Shown piece after piece: positions 43,388-51,493 of a stretch of DNA of 64,000 nt. The DNA comes from Sporosarcina ureae (GTDB taxonomy: Bacteria; Bacillota; Bacilli; Bacillales_A; Planococcaceae): assembly GCF_002101375.1 (NCBI RefSeq), contig NZ_CP015207.1, positions 2,310,001 to 2,374,000 of the forward strand. Direction: 5' to 3'. A program made the position numbers and the translations under genes. Under the pieces are notes generated by a model. That model did not search any database. It saw only the letters and a program-made list of their open reading frames with translations, and was not told where the DNA came from. Numbering within the stretch: the first letter of the stretch is position 1; each line of letters starts with the position of its first letter.

Positions 43388-44224
43388 ATGTCACAAGATA
43401 AACGTTTACTAAATCAACCAGCTTGGCGTTTCATCGACGAATCGATTTCAGCACGTAATCGTTCCGCACTCGAATCATTCGCTATGGATGATACGTTATG
43501 CCAATTAGTTGGACAGCGACAAAGTGTACCGGTTGTCAGGACATGGGTACACGACAAGACAATCGTGTTAGGTATTCAAGATCATCGGATGCCGTTCATT
43601 CAACAAGCGATGGAAGGAATCGAGCGACACGGCTATCGTTCAATCGTCCGCAATTCGGGCGGTCTTGCAGTCGTGCTAGATGAAGGGATATTAAATATCT
43701 CCTTAATCTTTTCTGAACAAAAGTCTTCAATTGATATTCCGGTAGGCTACGAAGCGATGTTATCACTAGTTCAGCTATTATTTCCTGAACTTGGCGAACG
43801 GATAGAAGCCTATGAAATTGTCGGATCTTATTGTCCTGGATCGTATGATTTAAGTGTCGATGGCAAGAAATTCGCAGGGGTTTCTCAACGGCGTCTGCGT
43901 CAAGGAGTCGCTGTGCAAGTGTATTTATGCATTGAAGGCAGTGGTTCCGAACGCGCAAAATTAATTCGTGAAGTTTATGACAAAGGCTTACAGGGTCAGC
44001 AGACGAAATTCAGCTATCCTGTGATCCAACCGGATACAATGGCGTCATTATCGGAAATTCTGGATACACAATTGACGGTCAATGAAATCGTTATTCGTCT
44101 GCAAATAGTATTGCGTTCGTTGACGGAAGATGTGCGTCACGGTGGGTTAACAGACGAGGAAATGGAATTGTACGGATTTTATTTGCAACGTGTCTTTGAA
44201 CGCAATCAAAAGATGTTATCATAG
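43388..44224 (+). CDS. lipL: Octanoyl-[GcvH]:protein N-octanoyltransferase LipL
   Basis: A 278-residue lipoate-ligase-fold acyltransferase. It has VRNSGGLAVVLDEGILNIS for acyl binding, the catalytic Cys in SYCPGSYDLS (near residue 157) and the Lys in DGKKFAGVSQRR. In Bacillus subtilis LipL (YwfL) moves octanoyl groups from GcvH to E2 subunits, and it lies downstream of pta as here. The assignment over LipM/LplA rests on length, Cys position and synteny. TAGGAGAG precedes the ATG. Confidence 0.9.
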   Translation: MSQDKRLLNQPAWRFIDESISARNRSALESFAMDDTLCQLVGQRQSVPVVRTWVHDKTIVLGIQDHRMPFIQQAMEGIERHGYRSIVRNSGGLAVVLDEGILNISLIFSEQKSSIDIPVGYEAMLSLVQLLFPELGERIEAYEIVGSYCPGSYDLSVDGKKFAGVSQRRLRQGVAVQVYLCIEGSGSERAKLIREVYDKGLQGQQTKFSYPVIQPDTMASLSEILDTQLTVNEIVIRLQIVLRSLTEDVRHGGLTDEEMELYGFYLQRVFERNQKMLS

Positions 44225-44228
44225 TACG

Positions 44229-44268
44229 AAAAAAAGCTGCCAATCAGTTATTGATTGGCGGCTCTTTT
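44229..44268. terminator. Terminator shared by lipL and rsfA
   Basis: AGCTGCCAATCA pairs with TGATTGGCGGCT and is flanked by A and T runs. The last codons and stop of rsfA lie inside the stem. Confidence 0.85.
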
Positions 44269-44882
44269 GATGTGATTAAATTCCCATTCGGTTCCATTTT
44301 AAACAACGGTGCGACGTGCTCACTTTCTTCATTCAAAGCGATTAATCGACGTGCACGATTCATGATTTGGACGAATTGCTCATAATCATCTTTCAACGTT
44401 CTATTCTCTTTTTTCAGATCTTCAATTTGCGCTTCTAGCGATTTCATTTGTTCCGTCGCTGTTTTTGCCGTCTGTCTCCATCGCAGAGCATCCGTATCCG
44501 CACCGCCGTTATGATGCATGCGAATTAAATAGGCAATGACCGTATCGAGTGATAGGGCGGATAGTGGAACTTGGATTTTCTCCTGACCATCTGCGCCTGT
44601 CTCGGGGTTATACATTTGTTGGTTACGTCTTTTAAAATCTGTACCTAGTACACGTAACGTTTGCTTTCTCTCTTTCTTCGCTTCAGAGAGTTCACCCTCG
44701 TAGTCTCTTCGCACGACGGCATTCCATCTGAACCCACAAGCTGCCGCTGTTCGGTTCAGTGCGTCACCTACTTCCTCAAATGCACCTAACTGTGTACTTC
44801 CTTCTCTTACATGTCGTAGCACCGTCTCTGCCAATAATTCATCGTCTTGTTCTAACCAAGCGTCTTGTCTAACTTTCACCAT
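44244..44882 (-). CDS. rsfA: RsfA-type prespore transcriptional regulator
   Basis: A 212-residue protein with an N-terminal Myb/SANT-like DNA-binding segment (RQDAWLEQDDELLAETVLRH to AACGFRWNAVVRRDY, residues about 4-60) and a C-terminal coiled coil (MKSLEAQIEDLKKENRTLKD, about 150-185), as in RsfA/YwfN. In Bacillus subtilis RsfA tunes sigma-F-dependent genes in the forespore. The ATG at 44882 is seven bases after AGGAGG; earlier ATGs at 44888 and 44930 overlap or lack a site. Position between lipL and ywfO agrees with the Bacillus order. Confidence 0.88.
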   Translation of the reverse strand: MVKVRQDAWLEQDDELLAETVLRHVREGSTQLGAFEEVGDALNRTAAACGFRWNAVVRRDYEGELSEAKKERKQTLRVLGTDFKRRNQQMYNPETGADGQEKIQVPLSALSLDTVIAYLIRMHHNGGADTDALRWRQTAKTATEQMKSLEAQIEDLKKENRTLKDDYEQFVQIMNRARRLIALNEESEHVAPLFKMEPNGNLITSKEPPINN

Positions 44883-45042
44883 CTCCATGCCTCCTGTCTT
44901 GTACTCTCTTTCTACTGCCATTATGACCACGAAACGAATCTTTTATTCAGAGAGTCACAAAATTCTATGAAGATGGTAATAAAATGGGCGTTTATTTTGG
45001 GTGAGTAGGAGTTAAGTAAAGTGAGTGGGGGTAGGCTGACAA

Positions 45043-45441
45043 GGTGTTGGGGAGGGGATTTGCGCTTCGGAGGGGACGCTTTTACTGAGAGCCCGCGGCG
45101 AGCCAACCAGTCGCAAGCTCCCTTGGTTGTCTCTTCTGTCGGGCTGATCCTTTGGGACGCCAATCCCTTGCAATGCGAGTAGGTGTTACATTTTGTTGTG
45201 CATGGAAGTTAGGTTTGTAATCTATTTTGAACTTGAATAAGTTTAGCCAAAATAATATCTTACATATTAGCTACAGTGAGTGATCTAAGTACCACCACTC
45301 AATAAGTAGGATGGAAGCGGAAATTGGGGGCGACTCCCGATGGATCAGCCCGATCAGGTGAGACAACTAAAGGAACGCAGTGACTAGTTGGCTCACCGCG
45401 GGCCCATGGGAAAGCGTCCCCCAACTGGAGCTTCCATCCCC
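45043..45441 (+). repeat. Composite hairpin / AT-rich centre / hairpin element, copy C
   Basis: The best-preserved copy. The left GC-rich unit (45043-45175) has GCCCGCGGCGAGCCAACC and GGTTGTCTCTTCTGTCGGGC. An AT-rich centre of about 130 bp (45176-45305) follows, then the right unit (45306-45441) in opposite orientation with GGCGACTCCCGATGGATCAG, GGTGAGACAAC and GTTGGCTCACCGCGGGCCC. It fills most of the 690-bp gap between rsfA and ywfO. Confidence 0.85.
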
Positions 45442-45535
45442 AAGTAGACACTAAGTCCTTCACGTTTATAAACACGTTTCATCATCAACCGTTTAAAATC
45501 CGTCATAGTGTACTATGTCGCGTCACGTCGTTTTT

Positions 45536-45544
45536 TGTTATACT
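45536..45544 (+). promoter_or_regulatory. Extended -10 element upstream of ywfO
   Basis: TGTTATACT is an extended -10 box 28 bp before the ywfO start. No convincing -35 hexamer. Confidence 0.45.
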
Positions 45545-45571
45545 GGAACGAATGAAGGATGAGGTGACGAC

Positions 45572-46861
45572 ATGGCGTACCAAAACGAAAAACTGCCCGA
45601 AGAAAAAGTGTTTAAAGACCCCGTGCATCGCTACATACATGTAAGAGATCGCGTAATATGGGACCTCGTCAACACACGCGAGTTCCAGCGTCTGCGCAGA
45701 ATTCGCCAGCTTGGCACCACCTACTTAGTGTTCCACGGCGCAGAACACAGCCGCTTCCAGCATTCGCTCGGTGTCTATGAAATCGTCAGACGAATTCTCG
45801 ATGATGGCTTCAGTGGGCGTGAAGAATGGGACGAAGAACAGCGGCTCGTCGCACTTTGTGCCGCACTATTGCATGATCTAGGACACGGGCCGTTCTCCCA
45901 CGCATTTGAAAAAGTATTCAATCTGGATCACGAACAATTCACCCAGCAAATTTTATTGGAACAGACAGAAGTCCATGAAGTGCTGCGTCGTGTGTCGCCA
46001 GATTTCCCTCAAAAAGTGGCGGATGTTATCGACAAAACGTATCCCGATAAACTGGTCGTCAGCTTGATTTCCAGTCAAATCGACGCAGACCGTATGGATT
46101 ATCTTCAACGCGATGCATATTACACAGGCGTTTCCTACGGCCATTTCGACATGGAACGGATTTTGCGTGTCATGCGCCCGACTGAAGACCAAGTAGTCAT
46201 CAAGCATAGCGGCATGCATGCGGTGGAAGACTATATCATGAGCCGCTATCAGATGTACTGGCAAGTGTATTTCCACCCAGTGTCGCGAAGTGCAGAAGTG
46301 ATTCTGATAAAAATTTTACACAGAGCGAAATATTTATTCGAAACGGGGTATGCATTTAAGCAAGAACCCGTGCACTTCATTTCGTTTTTTGCACAAGAGT
46401 TCAAATTGAAAGAGTATATAGCTCTTGATGAGGGCGTGTTATTGACGTATTTCCAGATGTGGATGGAAGAAGATGACACGATTTTAGCGGATTTGTGCGA
46501 TCGCTTCGTGAATAGACGGTTGTTTCAATATGCCGAGTTCGATCCTGCAGTGCAATATATGAAATTCGGTGAACTTATTACATTGTTTAAAGAAGCAGGA
46601 CTCGATCCTGACTATTATTTAGTGACGGATTCTTCATCAGACTTACCTTATGACTTTTATCGTCCAGGTGAAGAGAATGAACGTGTGCCGATTTATTTAC
46701 AACTAGAAAATGGCGATTTGCGTGAACTGTCGCGAATGTCCGATGTGGTCGAAGCGATATCAGGAAAACGCAGAACAGATCATAAAATTTATTATCCTGA
46801 AGACTTGTTAGTAGATGGAAACCCGTTGCATGAGAAGATTTTGGAATTGTTAAGAGGTTAA
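45572..46861 (+). CDS. ywfO: YwfO, HD-domain phosphohydrolase
   Basis: A 429-residue HD-superfamily protein related to dGTP triphosphohydrolases. The sequence opens FKDPVHRYIHVRDRVIWDLV, and the metal site reads RFQHSLGVYEI (first His), CAALLHDLGHGPFSHAFE (HD motif) and SSQIDADRMDYLQRDAYYTG (final Asp). GAAGGATGAGGTG precedes the ATG. Nucleoside-triphosphate hydrolysis is likely. It is followed 9-17 bp later by ywgA, as in Bacillus. Confidence 0.93.
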   Translation: MAYQNEKLPEEKVFKDPVHRYIHVRDRVIWDLVNTREFQRLRRIRQLGTTYLVFHGAEHSRFQHSLGVYEIVRRILDDGFSGREEWDEEQRLVALCAALLHDLGHGPFSHAFEKVFNLDHEQFTQQILLEQTEVHEVLRRVSPDFPQKVADVIDKTYPDKLVVSLISSQIDADRMDYLQRDAYYTGVSYGHFDMERILRVMRPTEDQVVIKHSGMHAVEDYIMSRYQMYWQVYFHPVSRSAEVILIKILHRAKYLFETGYAFKQEPVHFISFFAQEFKLKEYIALDEGVLLTYFQMWMEEDDTILADLCDRFVNRRLFQYAEFDPAVQYMKFGELITLFKEAGLDPDYYLVTDSSSDLPYDFYRPGEENERVPIYLQLENGDLRELSRMSDVVEAISGKRRTDHKIYYPEDLLVDGNPLHEKILELLRG

Positions 46862-46878
46862 GAGAGGGGTTGCGGGAC

Positions 46879-47385
46879 TTGCTGCAAGAGCATGCAAAAA
46901 TCGTTCAGTTTATATCGTTGGCGAATGAAGTAAATGGCCGTAAGAAAATGCAGAAGATGGTTTATATATTGAAGAAAATGAATTTCCCGTTTGCCGAGAA
47001 ATATGAGCTCCATATGTATGGTCCTTATTCGGAAGAACTGACATTGCGAGTGGAAGAATTGTGTGAAATGGGCTTTTTGGCTGAACGTTTCGAGGACAAG
47101 GGTTCGTATAAGCAATATTGCTATCAAGTGACGGATGAAGGATCGAAATTCCTTACCACAGCAGAAGCACCGAAAGAACAGTTGCCAAAATGTATCGAAC
47201 GATTAAATGAAAAGTCATCACGCTTTTTGGAATTGGTCTCCACATTGCTATTTTTCGATCAGCTGGACAAAGAAGATCAAATTGCTAAAGTACGTATCGT
47301 GAAAAACAAATTGAATTTTACTGATCAGGAAATGGATCAAGCTTTTGCCTTCATCGAAGAGATGCAAGTGAGTTCAGTCAGTTAA
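46879..47385 (+). CDS. ywgA: YwgA family protein
   Basis: A 168-residue protein matching YwgA: LLQEHAKIVQFISLANEVNG, RKKMQKMVYILKKMNFPF, YELHMYGPYSEELTLRVEEL. The region reads like a winged-helix or antitoxin-type DNA/protein-binding fold, but the role is unknown. The start is probably TTG at 46879, nine bases after AGAGAGGGG. TTG at 46870 directly abuts that site. Cotranscribed with ywfO. Confidence 0.82.
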   Translation: MLQEHAKIVQFISLANEVNGRKKMQKMVYILKKMNFPFAEKYELHMYGPYSEELTLRVEELCEMGFLAERFEDKGSYKQYCYQVTDEGSKFLTTAEAPKEQLPKCIERLNEKSSRFLELVSTLLFFDQLDKEDQIAKVRIVKNKLNFTDQEMDQAFAFIEEMQVSSVS

Positions 47386-47396
47386 ATGGATCAAGT

Positions 47397-47427
47397 AAAA
47401 AGGATTCTCACGATGAGAATCCTTTTG
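47397..47427. terminator. Terminator between ywgA and the tautomerase gene
   Basis: AAAAGGATTCTCA pairs with TGAGAATCCTTTT around CGA; it can serve both convergent genes. Confidence 0.9.
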
Positions 47428-47433
47428 CTGATT

Positions 47434-47619
47434 TTACTGGTCACTCATAAGTTTCCCATTTTTAAAAAGATGATTTTTTGGCATTTCTTCAATGAAAACT
47501 GTTACGCTATCAGTAGTAGCACCAGTCGTTTCTACAACGGCTTGCGTAACTTTTTCACATAATGCACGTTTTTGTTCATCAGTGCGGCCTTCAAGCATTT
47601 TTACAGTAACGTATGGCAT
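47434..47619 (-). CDS. ywhB: 4-oxalocrotonate tautomerase-like protein YwhB
   Basis: A 61-residue tautomerase of the 4-OT family with the catalytic N-terminal Pro (mature MPYVTVKMLEGRTDEQK) and the helix-strand layout ending FIEEMPKNHLF. AAGGAGG precedes the ATG at perfect spacing. Related Bacillus YwhB has tautomerase and decarboxylase activity in vitro; the natural substrate is unknown. Confidence 0.92.
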   Translation of the reverse strand: MPYVTVKMLEGRTDEQKRALCEKVTQAVVETTGATTDSVTVFIEEMPKNHLFKNGKLMSDQ

Positions 47620-47686
47620 TTTGTTTCCTCCTTAGCAGAAAATTCAGGTATAGTACATATAATAACAGAGACGGAGGGCGATTTAC

Positions 47687-48226
47687 ATGGCAAGTGAGCA
47701 AAATTCAAAACCAAAGTTAGGCTTTACGATAATAAAAAATGACCCAACAGATGGACACAAAGGATTCGGCATAGGTTCGTTATCATTAGAAAACATCTCG
47801 CCTGTGATCATCGATGTAGAAGCGGGTACGGCGCAAGTGGAAATGGGTGCTATGCATGCCCGTAGTGATACGGAACGAGGAATTAAATTCACAACGGATC
47901 GCAAAGATTCTGAAGGCGGCAAACCATACTGGCTCGTTTGGGTGACAATTGATTACCGTGAGGAAGGTCCGTATTACGCAGGAATCACAGCTTGTGAAAT
48001 GGTCGTCAACCGTGAGAAGAGACGCGGCTATAAGTTACTTGCAGACCACGTCAACCGTATGGACAAATCTATGAAACGTCAAATTATCGTAGACGATATG
48101 GACGATCGTTCGAAAAAAATTCTTAAGGACTTTCTGATATCACATAACGCAGAACTGTGGGAACGCAGTACACCTGAATTACACGAAGGTTTGCGTACAG
48201 AGTTAGACGTAAAACGGGATAATTGA
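47687..48226 (+). CDS. ywhD: YwhD family protein
   Basis: A 179-residue protein matching YwhD: LGFTIIKNDPTDGHKGFGIG, VEMGAMHARSDTERGIKF, YRKE-type central region and the C-terminal KRQIIVDDMDDRSKKILKDF. ACGGAGGG precedes the ATG. Conserved in Bacilli; function unknown. No clear terminator close to the stop; the next hairpin is 200 bp downstream. Confidence 0.9.
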   Translation: MASEQNSKPKLGFTIIKNDPTDGHKGFGIGSLSLENISPVIIDVEAGTAQVEMGAMHARSDTERGIKFTTDRKDSEGGKPYWLVWVTIDYREEGPYYAGITACEMVVNREKRRGYKLLADHVNRMDKSMKRQIIVDDMDDRSKKILKDFLISHNAELWERSTPELHEGLRTELDVKRDN

Positions 48227-48425
48227 AAAGTACAATTCTCGTCAAATGCGTCAAAAATGTGACAATTTGCATTACGTCCTCTTTGAGGTTGAATGTCTGC
48301 ATCAAAGGAAGTAAACTAAACATACAGCTTTGCGCTGTAATCTAGGACACCCGCTATATAGACAGTCGTTTGATGAAACCACAAACCCAAGCAGTGAAGA
48401 TTCATTCGATCACTACATAACGGTC

Positions 48426-48469
48426 AAAAAAGCCTCGCTCTCCGCGGATACGGAGAACGGGGCTTTTTT
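48426..48469. terminator. Bidirectional terminator-like hairpin
   Basis: AAAAAAGCC.CG.TCTCCG pairs with CGGAGA.CG.GGCTTTTTT. It lies between ywhD and the box array 4. Confidence 0.8.
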
Positions 48470-48503
48470 CAATGGGTATTTGGTGAGTGAAATATACTTC
48501 AAG

Positions 48504-48847
48504 TGCTCATAGTTTATGGCTGAGTGCTCTATGTTGGCGTGCGTTCGCTCATAGTTTGTCGCTACGCGCTCTATGTTGGCGCGCGATCGCTCATAGTCCA
48601 TCGTTAAGCGCTCTATGCCGGCGTGTGTTCGCTCATAGTCCGTCGTTAAGCGCTCTATGTTGGTACGCGTTCGCTCATAGTCCGTCGTTAAGCGCTCTAT
48701 CACAGCGCGCGTTCGCTCATAGTCCATCGTTAAGCGCTCTATGCCAGCGTGAGTTCGCTCATAGTCCATCGTTAAGCGCTCTATACCAACGTGCGTTCGC
48801 TCATACTCCAGCGCTAACCGCTCTATCATTCCCGCTACCCGCTCATA
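48504..48847 (+). repeat. 21-bp phased box array 4 (largest)
   Basis: Seventeen boxes from 48504 to 48840 in exact 21-bp steps (48504, 48525, 48546, 48567, 48588, 48609 and so on; last clear ones 48798, 48819, 48840). CGCTCATA and CGCTCTAT alternate in a 42-bp superunit. The spacer after CGCTCATA is nearly constant (GTCCATCGTTAAG), whereas that after CGCTCTAT drifts. It fills the gap between ywhD and pbpG, which converge. Long repetitive open frames on both strands result from the 42-bp period. Confidence 0.95.
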
Positions 48848-48863
48848 ACCCGAATGCTTCAAA

Positions 48864-50918
48864 TCACTCAAAAAATGAAAACGGGAATAACTCCATTTTA
48901 GAATTTTCCTCTTCTCCGGAATGTTGTTCTCTCAACGAGCGATCCGTGCATAATTTCTTCGGCACATCTTTATCCTTCACATAGATCAACCGTTGCTTTG
49001 CACATTCATTGACCGCAATCCCGCCGGTTTCGATATCTACAATGACGCCTTGCACGCCAGAAGGGGGGAGGAATGGTTGTGGGGCTGTTCCTTCGTGTGC
49101 CGCTTCCATGAAATCAATCCATACCTTTTTCGAAACGGATTTATCCTCCAAATTTTCGAGCTGCTTGCCGCGGTCAAAGCCTGTCCAAATGCCCGCTGTT
49201 AATGTGGGCGAGAATCCAATCAAATATTGATCCGAAATCGTCGTTCCGGACTTCGCTGCATAAGGCCGCGTTTGTTTCGGTCGCATCGACAAGCCTGTAG
49301 AGGTTAAATAGTCATTGAAGACAGGGTCGAACATCCCCGTCATCAAATGCGTTAGCACAAATGCGTCTTGTTCCGACATCGCTTGCTTCGGTTTTTTCGA
49401 AGGATGCTCATAGACCAGTTTTCCGTTCGCATCTGTAATCGATAGAATCATTTGCGGTTCGACTTGTTTACCTTTTGACGCAATACGATTATACGCTGTC
49501 GTCATCTCGTACAATGTCACATCGGATGTTCCAAGCGCGACCGCTGGGGATTCGGGAAACGCCACATCGATGCCTAGCCGTTGCGCCATTTTTGTGTACG
49601 GCTTGTAACCGACTTGCTCAAGCGTCTTGACTGCATAGATATTATCTGAAATGGCAATCGCCTGTGCCAATGAAATCGGCTTCACCGCAAACTCCCCGTT
49701 AATATTGCTCGGCTCATATGTCGAACGACCGTCATCATAGGTAAACAGTGTCTTTTCGGCCGTCATGAAGGTTAACGGGCTCATGCCTTTTTCCATTGCT
49801 GCCGCATAGAGGATCGGCTTCATTGCAGAGCCTGGCTGACGTTTCGCTTGAGTCACTCGGTTAAAGGAGCTGTCGCCAAAATCCACTCCACCTACCATCG
49901 ACGTGACGAAACCCGTGTCTGCAGCCATGGAGATGAATCCAACTTGCAGGTCATTTGCAGGCATCGCTTGTTTAATGGCTTGTTCCGCGGCTTGCTGGTG
50001 CTGTTGATTCAACGTCGTTCGGATTTGCCAGCCACCTTCTGCGGGTACACGGCCTTTAGACGCGAGGATATCTTCCGCCTGTTGCCATGCAGCATCCAAA
50101 AAATAAGGAGCCACTTGCTTCATATCTTTCCAACTCTCTGTTTTTAGCACAATTCTCTCTTCCACCGCGCGTTCCTTTTGCGCAGTTGAAATATAATCAT
50201 ATTGCTCCATTTGATCGAGTACGAGCAGTTGGCGGTTGCGTGAATTCTCGGGATTATCAAGAGGTGAATAAATGGAAGGACCTTTTGCGATTGCAGCAAT
50301 CGTGGCGGCCTCTTCCAATGTCAGCTCTTTCGCGGCTTTAGAAAAATAAAACCGGCTGGCCGCTTCCACACCGTACATTCCATGACCGAAGTAGACAGTA
50401 TTTAAATAACCTTCCAAAATCGTATCCTTGTCATAGAAAATTTCGAGGCGATAAGCAAACAGCGCCTCATGGATTTTTCGTGTCCAAGACTTTTCGTGTG
50501 TTAAATACAGATTCCGCGCATATTGCATGGTAATCGTACTCGCACCTTGCGCCTTGCTCATCGTTTTAACGTCCTTCAGAATGGCACCGGCAAGTCGTTT
50601 ATAATCAAATCCATTATGCGAATAAAATTTCTTATCTTCTGTTGCTACAAAAGCATCTGTCAGAAAAGGGGATATATCGGACAGCTTCATCCAATACCGT
50701 CTATGTTGTGAAAAGTGATCCCCGATCTGATGCCCACTATGATCGAGGAACAATGAAGCCTTTGGTACGCTCAATGAAGGGGCACCAAGTACTTGGGCAT
50801 ATATTCGAAGGGCGATTAAGACAGTCACGATCGCGGCTATCGACGTGATCGATAGGGATAATACAATCTTTTTCCACCTTTTTCTATTAGTGGACTTTAT
50901 ATAATCGGTACGTTTCAT
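48864..50918 (-). CDS. pbpG: Class A penicillin-binding protein (PbpG/YwhE type)
   Basis: A 684-residue bifunctional peptidoglycan synthase: cytoplasmic basic tail, one membrane anchor (about residues 18-38), transglycosylase domain (about 70-240, with ATEDKKFYSHNGFDYKRL and QGASTITMQYARNL), and a transpeptidase domain (about 300-640) with active-site SAMK (RQPGSAMKPI), SDN and KSGTT. The position next to ywhD and ywhB suggests the sporulation-associated PbpG (PBP2d). Ribosome site is weak (GGGATGTGATG). Its stop is only 17 bp from box array 4. Confidence 0.93.
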   Translation of the reverse strand: MKRTDYIKSTNRKRWKKIVLSLSITSIAAIVTVLIALRIYAQVLGAPSLSVPKASLFLDHSGHQIGDHFSQHRRYWMKLSDISPFLTDAFVATEDKKFYSHNGFDYKRLAGAILKDVKTMSKAQGASTITMQYARNLYLTHEKSWTRKIHEALFAYRLEIFYDKDTILEGYLNTVYFGHGMYGVEAASRFYFSKAAKELTLEEAATIAAIAKGPSIYSPLDNPENSRNRQLLVLDQMEQYDYISTAQKERAVEERIVLKTESWKDMKQVAPYFLDAAWQQAEDILASKGRVPAEGGWQIRTTLNQQHQQAAEQAIKQAMPANDLQVGFISMAADTGFVTSMVGGVDFGDSSFNRVTQAKRQPGSAMKPILYAAAMEKGMSPLTFMTAEKTLFTYDDGRSTYEPSNINGEFAVKPISLAQAIAISDNIYAVKTLEQVGYKPYTKMAQRLGIDVAFPESPAVALGTSDVTLYEMTTAYNRIASKGKQVEPQMILSITDANGKLVYEHPSKKPKQAMSEQDAFVLTHLMTGMFDPVFNDYLTSTGLSMRPKQTRPYAAKSGTTISDQYLIGFSPTLTAGIWTGFDRGKQLENLEDKSVSKKVWIDFMEAAHEGTAPQPFLPPSGVQGVIVDIETGGIAVNECAKQRLIYVKDKDVPKKLCTDRSLREQHSGEEENSKMELFPFSFFE

Positions 50919-51014
50919 TGCTCATCACATCCCGTTCCATTCAGTATCTTTTGACAGTATGGGACGGTTATGGACGGATTAAACGGACTGTAGGAAAAGT
51001 TTAGACGTGTAACA

Positions 51015-51044
51015 TTGAAACTGGTGCCGGAAGAAGTGTATAAT
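51015..51044 (+). promoter_or_regulatory. Sigma-A-type promoter of ywiB-argS
   Basis: TTGAAA (51015-51020) and TATAAT (51039-51044) with an 18-bp spacer, 33 bp before the ywiB start. No T-box leader is present between it and the genes. Confidence 0.65.
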
Positions 51045-51076
51045 GAGTGAATCTATTTACTTAAGGCGGTGAACGA

Positions 51077-51493
51077 ATGGAAGCGCCAAAAATGGAAGTT
51101 CAGCTCCGTTCCGTTATTCAACATCCAGACCAGCAAGCGGAAACGCATACGATGCAGGCAACTGGAGAACTCATTGAGAAAAAAGGACAGGCTTATTTAT
51201 TGTTTGAAGAACGAACAGAAGGAATGCCAGTAGTCCGAACGACCGTGAAATTACATGCTGAAGATGCCTTCATCATGCGTAAAGGCGGCGTGCAGATGCG
51301 ATTGCCGTTCAGACAAGACGATATGCGCCTCGGCACGTACGGTAATGGCCCTGCAGTTATGGATTTAGCCGTTTATACCAATCAACTGGAGTGGGTTCCT
51401 GGACGCTTTACGGTAGCGTACGACTTACATTCAGACGAAAGCTTATTAGGGAAATACCATTTGACAATAACCTACTCGGAGGTAACACAATGA
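51077..51493 (+). CDS. ywiB: YwiB family protein (DUF1934)
   Basis: A 138-residue beta-barrel (calycin-like) DUF1934 protein: [60 protein letters not shown] and the end [21 protein letters not shown] precedes the ATG. It overlaps argS by ATGA and is thus translationally coupled, the normal arrangement in Bacilli. Function unknown. Confidence 0.9.
   Translation: MEAPKMEVQLRSVIQHPDQQAETHTMQATGELIEKKGQAYLLFEERTEGMPVVRTTVKLHAEDAFIMRKGGVQMRLPFRQDDMRLGTYGNGPAVMDLAVYTNQLEWVPGRFTVAYDLHSDESLLGKYHLTITYSEVTQ

Noticed and set aside
44930..45163. 80-codon minus-strand frame upstream of rsfA
   Set aside because: It consists largely of repeat copy C.
48504..48847. Box array as a CRISPR array
   Set aside because: Repeat of 8 bases and 13-base spacers are far too short, spacers recur within an array, and no cas genes are near.
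48413..48984. Long repetitive open frames in box array 4
   Set aside because: Same reason; one also runs into the pbpG coding region on the other strand.
51045..51489. T-box leader for argS
   Set aside because: No T-box sequence or specifier stem; only 33 bp separate the promoter from ywiB, which precedes argS.
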